Shown piece after piece: positions 48,486 through 57,186 of a stretch of 57,501 nucleotides of DNA (positions are counted from its first letter, which is position 1; each line of letters begins with the position of its first letter). The notes below the pieces were generated by a model. It saw nothing but the letters and a program-made list of their open reading frames with translations. It was not told the origin of the DNA and ran no database searches. The stretch covers positions 1-57,501 of the forward strand of contig CAZWEZ010000007.1 of the NCBI GenBank assembly GCA_964632795.1. Direction: 5' to 3'. The DNA comes from CAZWEZ01 sp964632795 (GTDB lineage: Bacteria > Pseudomonadota > Alphaproteobacteria > Rhodospirillales > 2-02-FULL-58-16). The position numbers and the translations under genes were made by a program.

Positions 48486-50696
48486 ATGAGCCGCAGACAG
48501 AAGCGCCAAATCCCAAGACGCCAACCACGCCCCGAAAGGGCATCCACCCCCCGTAACCCCCGGGGGCCGCCGGGGGGTGCCCCCCTCGCCGCCGTCCTGT
48601 CGAGCGCCGTCCAGCACCACCAAGCCGGCCGTCTCAGGGATGCGGAAACCCTTTACCGGCAGGTTCTCGAGGCGCAGCCGAGCAACCCGGACGCCCTTCA
48701 CATGCTGGGCGTGGTGGCCAATCAGACCGGCCGCCATGAAGATGCCCGGGCTTTGATCGAGCAGGCGATAGCCAATGGTCTTGCGAATCCTGACGCCCAC
48801 GCCAACCTGGCCCTTGCTCTGAAGGGGCTGGGCCGGCTCGAGGAAGCGGTGGCAGCCTACCGCCGGGCAATCGAAGGTCGGCCAGAGACGCCGGAGTTCC
48901 ATTTCAGTCTGGGCAACGCCCTGAGGGAATCGGGCCTTCTCGCCGACGCCGCCGACGCTTACCAGCGGGCGGCAGGGATTCGGCCGGGATTCGCCGTCGC
49001 CGAAAGCAATCTAGGCAACGTCCTGCAGGAACTGGGCCGATTCGATGAAGCCTTGGCGGCCTACCGGCGGGCTATTGATGCCAATCCGAACTTCCCCGCA
49101 GCCCATTTCAATCTGGCTTATATGCTGAGGACGATGGGACGACCCGTGGAAGCGGTGGCGGCCTATCGCCGAACCCTTGAATTGAATCCCGACCACGCCG
49201 ACGCCCACATCAAACTCGGTATTCTGCTGAGAGAATTGGGAAGGCTGGATGAGGCGGTGACGTATTTCCGGCGAGTCCTCGAAATCGATCCAACCCTGAG
49301 CGAAGCCTACAACTTCCTTGGACTCTCGCTGATAGATCTAACCCGGCTCGACGAAGCCCTGGAGGTATTGCGCCGGGGCCTGGAAACCGATCCCGGTGAC
49401 GCCGAAGCGCAAGCCAATCTCGGTGTGTTGTTGAAAGAAATGGGTGACAATGACGGCGCTCTGGCAGCCTTCCGAAAGTCCCTTGAAATCCGCCCCGACA
49501 ATGCTCTGACCCTAAGTAAACTGGCCGTTTTCAATGAAGAAACCAACCGTCTCGACGAGGCCGAATCGATCGCCGCGGAAAGCCTGCGGATTTCCCCCGA
49601 CCTGATCCAGAGCCACTTGGTGGTCGCCAGATGCGAACGACGGAAGGGAAAGTTCCAGGAAGCCATCGACCGGCTCAACGGAATCCTGCGATCGGGCGAT
49701 GTGCTTTCGGCCTTGAGGCTATCCATCCACCTGGAACTGGGGCGACTTTACGACCGGGCCGGCGACAGTGACAATGCCTTTGCTTGTTTTAGCGAATGCA
49801 ACCGGCTGGCCCGGCGGGCGGCGACCCGCGGCGACAAGAACCGCTACCTACGCAAAATCGATCACCTGACCACCTGGTTTACCGAGGATTGGGTGCGCAC
49901 CTGGACGCCGGCTCCACCAAACGACGGTGACACCGCCCCGGCATTTCTAATCGGCTTCCCCCGTTCCGGGACCACCCTGCTGGATCAGATACTGGACAGC
50001 CATCCCGGCATGCAGACGCTTTCCGAAAAACCCGCGATCGATGCCGTGATCGAGAAACTCGCGTCCACCGAAGGGGGATACCCCGGAGCCCTGTCCAACC
50101 TGTCCCCCCAACGGATAGAACGCCTGAGGGAAACCTATTTCGAGGCCGTTGGGAATTACATGGAGCTTCAGCCCGGCCTCTTGCTGGTCGATAAAATGCC
50201 GTTCAACATCATCCATGCATGTTTGATTCAACGCATTTTTCCCGACGCCAGGCTGATTCTCGCCATGCGACATCCCTGTGACGCCTGTCTCAGCTGCTTC
50301 ATGCAGTACTTCGAGGCTAACGACGCCTTGGTTAACTTCTTCACCCTTGAGGATACCGCGACACTGTATGCCAAGGTGATGGGGCTGTGGGAACGGTACC
50401 TGCGGGTATTGCCGTTACGCCATTACGTGATCAGATACGAGGACGTGGTTGCCGATTTCGAGAGCGAGACCCGGCACCTGTTGGATTTCCTCGGGATCGA
50501 ATGGGACGACCGGGTGCTCGATTACGCCGAACACGCCCAGGACCGAGGCATCATCTCCACGCCCAGCTACCATCAAGTCGCCGAACCCATCTACCGGCGG
50601 GCCCGCTATCGCTGGAAACGATACGCGGCGCAATTGAACCCGGTGATGGACAGGCTGAATCCGTATATCGATTCCTTCGGCTATTCGGAGGATTGA
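48486..50696 (+). CDS. TPR-repeat sulfotransferase 1
   Basis: 736 residues from ATG 48486 (GGAAAGA upstream). A basic N-terminus (SRRQKRQIPRRQ) leads to about 11 consecutive 34-residue TPRs (about 40-430). The C-terminal P-loop-like sulfotransferase domain (about 480-730) has the 5'-phosphosulfate loop FLIGFPRSGTTLLDQ starting at residue 487 and the 3'-phosphate region LILAMRHPCDACLSCF near 595. The enzyme should transfer sulfate from PAPS; the TPRs probably hold a protein partner or substrate. Related to TPR-sulfotransferase 3 (54951-57020) across the whole catalytic domain. Confidence 0.9.
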   Translation: MSRRQKRQIPRRQPRPERASTPRNPRGPPGGAPLAAVLSSAVQHHQAGRLRDAETLYRQVLEAQPSNPDALHMLGVVANQTGRHEDARALIEQAIANGLANPDAHANLALALKGLGRLEEAVAAYRRAIEGRPETPEFHFSLGNALRESGLLADAADAYQRAAGIRPGFAVAESNLGNVLQELGRFDEALAAYRRAIDANPNFPAAHFNLAYMLRTMGRPVEAVAAYRRTLELNPDHADAHIKLGILLRELGRLDEAVTYFRRVLEIDPTLSEAYNFLGLSLIDLTRLDEALEVLRRGLETDPGDAEAQANLGVLLKEMGDNDGALAAFRKSLEIRPDNALTLSKLAVFNEETNRLDEAESIAAESLRISPDLIQSHLVVARCERRKGKFQEAIDRLNGILRSGDVLSALRLSIHLELGRLYDRAGDSDNAFACFSECNRLARRAATRGDKNRYLRKIDHLTTWFTEDWVRTWTPAPPNDGDTAPAFLIGFPRSGTTLLDQILDSHPGMQTLSEKPAIDAVIEKLASTEGGYPGALSNLSPQRIERLRETYFEAVGNYMELQPGLLLVDKMPFNIIHACLIQRIFPDARLILAMRHPCDACLSCFMQYFEANDALVNFFTLEDTATLYAKVMGLWERYLRVLPLRHYVIRYEDVVADFESETRHLLDFLGIEWDDRVLDYAEHAQDRGIISTPSYHQVAEPIYRRARYRWKRYAAQLNPVMDRLNPYIDSFGYSED

Positions 50697-50738
50697 TCCC
50701 GGGCCCGGGCGGCCGGCGGCGAACCGCGCCGGCGCCGA

Positions 50739-52400
50739 TCAGCGGTGATTTTCCGCCACCGGCCCGAGGGCTTCCAATAGCGGGCCTAGATGGCGCCGGT
50801 AGGGCTTCCAGCGCTGCACCGATCGCGTGTAGATCGGTTGGCGGACCTGGCTGGCACTGGCGGTCTGGATCGGGCGCTCGGTGTTGTGGAACGACAGGCA
50901 GCCGTCCTCCCACTCGAGACCGCAAAACGCCAGCAGCCGTTCGCTCTGACGCCTCTGATCGGCGACCACGTCCTCGTAGCGCACCTCGTGGATGCGTCCC
51001 GGAAGGAGTCCGCGCCAGTGGTCCATGAGTCGCGCATAGAGCCGGTAGTAGCGGCCCAACTCGCCGAGGTCGTAAGAGAAGTCCTGATTCCCGCTGAACA
51101 GCGTCTGATAGCAGGACAGGCAGGTATCCACCGGATCGCGGACGCAATGAATGATCCGGGCATTGGGCAGAATCAAGCGGATCATTCCAATGTAGAGGAA
51201 ATTGACCGGCATCTTGTCGGTGATCCTGGCGGCATTCGGGGCTCGACGTCGTAATGCCTCGACATAGGACTGGCCCAGCCGGAGCGGTTCGTCCGGATCA
51301 AGTTCGGCGGCCGTCTCCGGGAATCCCCCTCCCCCTTCCGACAAAGCGCCAGGTCCCCGGACAAGTCGCCCAAGGGCCTCCAGTTCGCCGGCGCCATGCA
51401 CTTTGGAATGGCTGACCAGAATCTGCTCGACCAGAGTGGTTCCGGAGCGTGGCATTCCGAGCACGAAGACGGGTGCCTCCGACGGACAGCCGTTTCCGCC
51501 CTGACGCGTGATTAGGGGACTGTCGAATACGGACGCAATCCGCTCAGCCAAGTCTTCGTCGGCGGTGATGTCATAGCGAAGGGTTGCTCGCTTGAGCCTG
51601 TTGGCTCTCGCGTAATAATAGAAAGCACGCTCGAAATCCCCGATATCCTGATATGCCTTGCCGAGCCCGAAGCATAGGTTCATCGCCTCGGAATCGCCGA
51701 GCGAAGGGGAGGCAAGAAGGCCGCGCATTGCAACCATGTCATCATCTTCGGACACGAAGGTTTTGATGGTGGTTAGCGAGCGATAAGTTTCTGCGTGCCC
51801 CGGCCTGATCTCTAGGGATCGCCGATGGGCGGCGGCGGCGGCGTCCAGCTTGCCCGAAGCCCTCAACGCCTTTCCAAGGTTGCCATATGCACCGGCAAAA
51901 TCCGGTTTGATTTCAATGGCTTGACGAAAGACAGCCAGCGCCTCCCCAACATCCCCCGAACGCCGAAGCGCGACACCTAGATTGTTGAGGGTTATAGCGT
52001 GGTTGGGCCGCATCGCGAGGGCGCGGCGAAAGGCGGTGACGGCGTCCTCGAACCTCTCCAGGTTGGATAGGGCGAGGCCAAGATTGTTACAAGTATCCGG
52101 GTCACCGGGGCGGACGGATTCCGCCGCCTGAAGCAGATTGGTCGCTTCTTCCGCCTGGCCCGATTGAAGGGCGGCCGTCCCGGCGAGCATCAGCCCCTCG
52201 GGGTGATTGGGATGGCCGGCCAGGAATTGCCGATACAATCCCAACGCTTCATCCGGGAAGCCTTTTTTCTGGAGCGCGACCGCCTTGTTCAGGATTGCCT
52301 CGCTGGAAGACTTGCTTATTGGGGAGATGCCGGCTCCATTATCGGCCGAACGGGGTTTCCGCGACGTCTTTCGCTGGCCGCGTCGTTGTTTGCGGTTCAT
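50739..52400 (-). CDS. TPR-repeat sulfotransferase 2
   Basis: 553 residues. A basic start (NRKQRRGQRKTSRKPRS), about six to seven TPRs (about 35-270), then a sulfotransferase domain with the PAPS loop FVLGMPRSGTTLVEQ near residue 311 and the 3'-phosphate region RIIHCVRDPVDTCLSCYQTL near 415. More diverged than paralogues 1 and 3 and with fewer repeats. It is convergent with sulfotransferase 1, with a 42-bp GC-rich gap. The acceptor is unknown. Confidence 0.9.
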   Translation of the reverse strand: MNRKQRRGQRKTSRKPRSADNGAGISPISKSSSEAILNKAVALQKKGFPDEALGLYRQFLAGHPNHPEGLMLAGTAALQSGQAEEATNLLQAAESVRPGDPDTCNNLGLALSNLERFEDAVTAFRRALAMRPNHAITLNNLGVALRRSGDVGEALAVFRQAIEIKPDFAGAYGNLGKALRASGKLDAAAAAHRRSLEIRPGHAETYRSLTTIKTFVSEDDDMVAMRGLLASPSLGDSEAMNLCFGLGKAYQDIGDFERAFYYYARANRLKRATLRYDITADEDLAERIASVFDSPLITRQGGNGCPSEAPVFVLGMPRSGTTLVEQILVSHSKVHGAGELEALGRLVRGPGALSEGGGGFPETAAELDPDEPLRLGQSYVEALRRRAPNAARITDKMPVNFLYIGMIRLILPNARIIHCVRDPVDTCLSCYQTLFSGNQDFSYDLGELGRYYRLYARLMDHWRGLLPGRIHEVRYEDVVADQRRQSERLLAFCGLEWEDGCLSFHNTERPIQTASASQVRQPIYTRSVQRWKPYRRHLGPLLEALGPVAENHR

Positions 52401-52406
52401 CGCCGC

Positions 52407-53255
52407 CTATTCCTTGGGCGCTCCGTTTTTGTCAAGATAGCCGAATTCCGTCATGGTCTCGCCGTGAAGTTCGACCACCTTTTCGACCTGCCGAGGGGTA
52501 AGTCTCTTACGCCATTGGCCGGATTTTCCCTTACGGAAGAATCTCTCGGAATTCCTTGAAGCCTCGAGGAAGCCATTACGTTTCTCCTGGGACGACAGTT
52601 CCTTGAATGAGGAGAACCTGATCGCCTTTTTCAAACGCGCGGGGTTCTTCGGAGTCCCCAGGAAATCGACGACCTTGGCGAAACTTTTTGTCGTCTGCGA
52701 GATCATGTCCTCGTAACGCATGACCTGGAGGAAAAGGCCTGGGGCGCGGGTCCAGGACCGGACGTGTCCGCTCCAGTCGCCGACGTCCTGTGGGATCAAT
52801 CCCTTTACCGGAGGAATGAAATTGATACTGGAACCCGATGCCTCAATGGCGTCATCGATGCCAATGCCGTAATGCTCGGCAATGGAAATCATGACATCGA
52901 GGGGATTGCGGATAATGTAAATGGCGCCGAACGTTACCCCGGGGGTGATGGTGGGGATGCCGTTGAACTGGGACAGCCGGTTGTGGGTCTTGACCATCAC
53001 GATCCCGGGCTTCATGTCGGCGATGATCCTGTGAGCCTGGGGGCGGATCGCGTAAATCTTCTCCACCGGCGCCCCATCTACCGAATGGCCCAGCACCTTC
53101 TGGTAGGGATAGGCTTCCATGTCGCCGTAGCCAAACTTGGCCAGCTCGTTGATGGGAAAGGGTTTTGTCGGGTTCAGCAGGAAATTTGCCAGGAAGGCGC
53201 GGAGCCATGTGTTGCCCGATTTCGGATAGGAAGCCAGCCAGAGAATATGCGACAC
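52407..53255 (-). CDS. Stand-alone sulfotransferase
   Basis: 282 residues from GTG 53255, chosen because the family's N-terminal signature ILWLASYPKSGNTWLRAFL follows at once. The frame stays open 80 codons upstream, and ATG 53300 is an alternative. The 3'-phosphate region is YIIRNPLDVMISIAEHYG. No TPRs. This resembles the Sulfotransfer_1 family acting on small molecules or glycans. It is on the same strand as TPR-sulfotransferase 2, 6 bp upstream of it, so the two are probably co-transcribed. Codon use looks somewhat less GC-biased than neighbouring core genes. Confidence 0.85.
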   Translation of the reverse strand: MSHILWLASYPKSGNTWLRAFLANFLLNPTKPFPINELAKFGYGDMEAYPYQKVLGHSVDGAPVEKIYAIRPQAHRIIADMKPGIVMVKTHNRLSQFNGIPTITPGVTFGAIYIIRNPLDVMISIAEHYGIGIDDAIEASGSSINFIPPVKGLIPQDVGDWSGHVRSWTRAPGLFLQVMRYEDMISQTTKSFAKVVDFLGTPKNPARLKKAIRFSSFKELSSQEKRNGFLEASRNSERFFRKGKSGQWRKRLTPRQVEKVVELHGETMTEFGYLDKNGAPKE

Positions 53256-53407
53256 CGAAACAATCCCAATTTGACAAGGACCGGCCAGCCGGACCCCCAT
53301 ACCGATCCAATCATACGGTTTCACCCAGCGTGGGAATTCCGAGGCGGGTAAGGATAACCGGATTGCATTATAATGGCGATCAAGCAATTTCCAGAGCCGA
53401 AAATGAA

Positions 53408-53433
53408 AAGGGAGCGGCGAATGCCGCTCCCTT
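53408..53433 (-). terminator. Intrinsic terminator after the porin gene
   Basis: An 11-bp stem (53408-53418 pairing with 53423-53433, including GGGAGCGGC) with a 4-base GAAT loop on the plus strand. On the minus strand the stem is followed by TTTTCATTTT, a normal U-rich run. It follows the porin stop (53459) by 26 bp and separates it from the sulfotransferase. Confidence 0.85.
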
Positions 53434-53458
53434 CCCTTCCGGATTAGAAGTAACCGGA

Positions 53459-54595
53459 TTAGAAGCTCAGGTTGATTCCAACGTCGAAGAGCCAACCTTC
53501 GCGATCGTCGGAAGTACCAACGGTATCACCATCATAGTCATCATGCTGAACAGTGGCTGCCAAGTTAACCCCCGCACTCAACGCGTAGGTGCCAGCGACA
53601 TCCCACATGGTTAGTTCGTTGTCGCCGGCGTTGGCGGCGTTCAAGACACCTTCGCCCTCATGTCTAGCATAACCGATGCTGACCGTGTACGGGCCGGTGG
53701 CGTAAGAAGCACCGACTTCAAATGCTTCGCCGTTCGCCGACTGAATGGAGTTCGTAGTAAGCGCCCCACGATCGTTGTTATAATCGGCGTATGCGCCACC
53801 GACGGTGAACCCGGCAAAGGACAAGTTAAGGCCGCCGGCGATCTTCCTGGCGGAATCGTCCTCCTTGACGTTACCCAAAGTGTTTGTCGCAGTCTCGGCC
53901 CAGCGCATCATACCGACGGATGCAGCGATCCCGAAGCCGTCGAAGTCGGCAACGTAATTGAGGCCGACGCTGACGCCGTTCTCAAAACCCGTCGCGTAAC
54001 CTCTGCCTTGACTGGTGTCAGGAGCATAGCCGAGGCCCAGCTGGAAGCCACCGAGCCGCGGCGAGTAGTAGGAGATCGCCTGCGGGTCATTGGCGCCGAA
54101 CCGACCGCACGTTCCCCAATAGAGAGGAGCACCGACCGCGGTGGAGCCGGTGGGATCGCCGACCCAGTTCAACTGGTAGCCACTGCACAGGCCAATGCTG
54201 CTGACCACGGGAGCGCCGTAGCCCATCTTGTAGTCCGGCAGGTTCTCCGAACCGATGATGACGCTTCCCATGGTGTCGCTCGACAGGGTGATATAGGATT
54301 CGTCGATGTCGTCACCGGTGGCTCCGGAACCGCCTTCGAGTTCGATTTGAACCGAGATGGAGATGCCGTTGTCCAACTTGGTGCTGCCCTTGAAGTGAAC
54401 CTCGCCTTCCTGCCAGATGCTGGGTCCTTCGCGCGCACCACCGGTTAACGCGTCGTCGCTGTGCGAGGCGATCACGAAGTGGTTGTTGAGGTAACCGCCG
54501 ACACTAAGCGAAACAGGCTCGGCGGCGGAGACGCCGCCGGTAGCCAGGGCGGTCACCGCGACCAGGGCCGTGGAGCCCAAAAGAACTTTCTTCAT
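53459..54595 (-). CDS. Outer-membrane porin
   Basis: 378 residues. A Sec signal peptide (MKKVLLGSTALVAVTALATG, cleaved after VSA) precedes a beta-rich, glycine- and aromatic-rich chain ending in terminal Phe (GINLSF), the outer-membrane insertion signal. It resembles the 16-stranded general porins of Magnetospirillum and Rhodospirillum. Two Cys (GLCSGYQ and WGTCGRF) probably form a loop disulfide. GAGGG lies upstream of ATG 54595, and a strong terminator follows. Porin and sulfotransferase genes are interleaved here; a functional link is not shown. Confidence 0.93.
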   Translation of the reverse strand: MKKVLLGSTALVAVTALATGGVSAAEPVSLSVGGYLNNHFVIASHSDDALTGGAREGPSIWQEGEVHFKGSTKLDNGISISVQIELEGGSGATGDDIDESYITLSSDTMGSVIIGSENLPDYKMGYGAPVVSSIGLCSGYQLNWVGDPTGSTAVGAPLYWGTCGRFGANDPQAISYYSPRLGGFQLGLGYAPDTSQGRGYATGFENGVSVGLNYVADFDGFGIAASVGMMRWAETATNTLGNVKEDDSARKIAGGLNLSFAGFTVGGAYADYNNDRGALTTNSIQSANGEAFEVGASYATGPYTVSIGYARHEGEGVLNAANAGDNELTMWDVAGTYALSAGVNLAATVQHDDYDGDTVGTSDDREGWLFDVGINLSF

Positions 54596-54878
54596 TTTTT
54601 TCCCTCTCTACTTTAAAACTTCCCGCGGCCCTATTGGCACAGGAAACATGTCTACGGATGCACGATGCACCATTGATGGTCCAATGGGGCCACATGGGGG
54701 GGGGTGAGTCAAGCAGACCGTATCTTTGAGAGTGATAAAACTTTCACACTGTGACATGTTTGCAACGCATCCGGATAACGGCGGTTTCTCATGCGGAATC
54801 GTGAATTGAGACATTTTCAACACAGGCGGCGAAGATGTATTCCCCGTCCTTGCCGAGACCGCCCAAGCCGCCGCGCGC

Positions 54879-54907
54879 CTCCTCGACTCCACCGAGGAGC
54901 TTTTTTT
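54879..54907 (+). terminator. Orphan intrinsic terminator/attenuator upstream of sulfotransferase 3
   Basis: CTCCTCG (54879-54885) pairs with CGAGGAG (54893-54899), followed by C and seven T residues. No plus-strand gene precedes it between the porin gene and sulfotransferase 3. It could end a small RNA, act as an attenuator for the downstream gene, or, since GAGGAG is a ribosome-site match, sequester a start at TTG 54906. Together with 54596-54878, this is the 355-bp gene-free region; the rest holds the porin promoter but no element I can define. Confidence 0.6.
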
Positions 54908-54950
54908 GGTATATCTTGGCGATGCCGAAACAAACGCGGGAATTAAGGAC

Positions 54951-57020
54951 GTGAAAGGGCACAAAAAGCGAGGCCCGCCCAAGCCGCCGCCATTGGCCAG
55001 TCCTCCCATCGGCGTGGCCGAAGCCATGCATCAGGCGATCGGGTTTTTCCAATCGGGACGCCTTGCCGAAGCGCTTAAAGCCTGCCGCCGGATTCTGTCC
55101 CAACACCCAAGACACGTCGATGCCTTGCATCTGGCCGGGGTCGTGTCGCTTCAGACCGGAGATGCGAACCAGGCACAGCGTCTCATACGTTCGGCTGCCA
55201 AGCTCGATCCCGAAAATGCCCACATATTCGCCAATCTGGCCACCGTGCTCTACGAACTGGAACAGTTCGGCGAGGCCGAGATCCACTGCCGCAAGGCGCT
55301 CGAGATCGATCCGGGCCATGTCGACGCCTTGTACACTCTCGGCAACGTCCTCAGGGCGCAGGGCAGGCTCGAGGAGGCCGTTGCCGTTTACCGCAAGGTG
55401 CTTGACGCCATTCCAGATCACGGCGAGATCCTGACCAACCTCGGCAACGTCTATCTCGAGCAAGGCAAGTCCGACGAGGCCATAGCCTCCTACCGTGCCG
55501 CCCTCGAGGCCATGCCCGGGGCCGTCAAGACTTGGAACAACCTGGGCATCCTGTTGAACGAGCGGAGCGAATGGACCGAAGCGGAGGCCGCCTTGCGGCG
55601 GGCTTTCGCCCTGGATACCGGTCATTCGGGTGTGCTTGTCAACCTTGGCCGGGCATTGGAGGGCCAAGGCAAGCGCGAGGAAGCCGTGAATGTCTACCGC
55701 CGCTCGCTGGCCGGGAATCAAAACCAGGTGCCGGTTCATTTCCGCCTTGCCGACATTCTGTGGAGCCTCGGGCGCTACGACGAGTCTGAAGCCGCCTACC
55801 GCGCCTGTCTCGAACTGCAACCGGATCACGTGGAGGCCATCGGCTTCCTCGCCGCCTTGCTGGAGCGCCAGAACCGGCTGGATGAGGTCAGCGCCCTGGT
55901 TACCCAGGGCCTGGAGCATGCGCCAGAAGACCCCCGTGTCAACTTGGTTGCCGCCATGTGCGAAAGGCGCGAAGGGCGCTTCAAGGAAGGCGTTGCCCGC
56001 GTGGAGAAGGCGCTGGAGCAGGACCCCGCCCCCAGGCTTCAATCGGAAATCCACTACGAAATGGGGCTGCTTCTCGATCGGGTCGGGAAATTCGCCAAGG
56101 CGTATACCCACTTCCAGGAAGCCAACCGGATCATCGTCCGGTTCGCCGCCGACCAGGGCATCGACAAAACCCGTTTCACCGACAAGTTGGATAAGCTCCA
56201 CGAACTGACCAGCGGCGAATGGGTCCGCTCCTGGAGCGAGGCGGCGGTCGAGGACGGGCGAACCGATCCGGTCTTCGTCATCGGTTTTCCCCGTTCCGGG
56301 ACGACACTCCTGGAGCAGGTTCTTGACAGCCACCCCGACATCCATACCGTGGACGAATTGCCCCTGATCTACGAACTGGAGAAAACCGTTGCCGCCATGC
56401 CCGGGGGCTATCCGGAGGCGCTGGCCGATCTGGATTCGAAGCGGGTGGCGAAGCTCCGCGAGATGTATTTCCGGGACGCCGGGCGGTACTGGATGGCCGA
56501 AACGGGCCGGACCCTGATCGACAAGCTCCCCCTCAACATATGCAACGTCGCCCTGATCCAACGGGTCTTTCCCGGGGCCAAATTCATTCTCGCCCTCAGG
56601 CATCCCCACGATGTCTGCCTCAGTTGCTTCATGCAGAACTTCCAGATGAACTCAGCCATGGCCAACTTTCTGACCCTGGAGGACACGGCCCGGCTCTATG
56701 CCAGGGTGATGGACTTGTGGCAGCGGTCCGTGGAGGTTCTGGCGCCCAGGGTCCATGTACTGCATTACGAGGACCTGGTCGGGAACCTCGAGGCGGAGGC
56801 AGCGCGATTGCTCGACTTTCTGGATCTCGAATGGGACGATGCCATACTAACGTATGCCGACACCGCGCGTCGGCGAAAGAAGATTCACACCCCCAGCTAC
56901 CAGCAGGTAACCGAAGGGCTTTATACTCGTGCCACTGGCCGCTGGCGGCGCTATGGTGATGCCATGGCGCCAATCATCGAAATCCTCGAACCCTACGTGA
57001 AATCGTTCGGCTACGACTGA
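54951..57020 (+). CDS. TPR-repeat sulfotransferase 3
   Basis: 689 residues from GTG 54951, preferred because the two paralogues also begin with a short basic stretch (KGHKKRGPPK here). TTG 54906 (704 residues) has a better ribosome site, but that site lies in the terminator stem. About ten or eleven TPRs (about 30-390) precede a sulfotransferase domain with PAPS loop FVIGFPRSGTTLLEQ near residue 442 and 3'-phosphate region FILALRHPHDVCLSCF. Closely similar to sulfotransferase 1 throughout the catalytic half. The sulfate acceptor is unknown. Confidence 0.9.
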   Translation: MKGHKKRGPPKPPPLASPPIGVAEAMHQAIGFFQSGRLAEALKACRRILSQHPRHVDALHLAGVVSLQTGDANQAQRLIRSAAKLDPENAHIFANLATVLYELEQFGEAEIHCRKALEIDPGHVDALYTLGNVLRAQGRLEEAVAVYRKVLDAIPDHGEILTNLGNVYLEQGKSDEAIASYRAALEAMPGAVKTWNNLGILLNERSEWTEAEAALRRAFALDTGHSGVLVNLGRALEGQGKREEAVNVYRRSLAGNQNQVPVHFRLADILWSLGRYDESEAAYRACLELQPDHVEAIGFLAALLERQNRLDEVSALVTQGLEHAPEDPRVNLVAAMCERREGRFKEGVARVEKALEQDPAPRLQSEIHYEMGLLLDRVGKFAKAYTHFQEANRIIVRFAADQGIDKTRFTDKLDKLHELTSGEWVRSWSEAAVEDGRTDPVFVIGFPRSGTTLLEQVLDSHPDIHTVDELPLIYELEKTVAAMPGGYPEALADLDSKRVAKLREMYFRDAGRYWMAETGRTLIDKLPLNICNVALIQRVFPGAKFILALRHPHDVCLSCFMQNFQMNSAMANFLTLEDTARLYARVMDLWQRSVEVLAPRVHVLHYEDLVGNLEAEAARLLDFLDLEWDDAILTYADTARRRKKIHTPSYQQVTEGLYTRATGRWRRYGDAMAPIIEILEPYVKSFGYD

Positions 57021-57117
57021 CGCCGTCGCCAGGAGCCTCGGATTCGCAATCGATTTCAGGTTCGCGGGACTCACATGCAGTTGGCCCATGGCATCAAGCG
57101 AAACATTTACAGTATCG

Positions 57118-57139
57118 TTCATACTAGATTTAGTATGAA
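57118..57139. repeat. AT-rich hairpin after sulfotransferase 3
   Basis: TTCATACTA and TAGTATGAA form a perfect 9-bp inverted repeat with a GATT loop, inside an AT-rich gap (57021-57186) between two convergent genes. No T-run follows on either side, so termination or protein binding are both possible. Confidence 0.45.
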
Positions 57140-57186
57140 GGTCAATAATTGCCTCATATTGTAGTAATATAATGGTTTCGGTGGCT

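Noticed and set aside
48600..49800. Repeated DNA similarity inside the TPR arrays as possible CRISPR or tandem repeats
   Set aside because: The periodicity is 34 codons within an open frame and diverged at DNA level. It is protein repeats, not direct DNA repeats.
54906..54950. TTG 54906 as certain start of sulfotransferase 3
   Set aside because: Its ribosome site lies in a terminator stem and the start is in the T-run. Paralogue N-termini support GTG 54951. Kept only as an alternative.
56847..57122. A 91-residue minus-strand frame over the end of sulfotransferase 3
   Set aside because: Mostly antisense to that gene, without family features or a good ribosome site.
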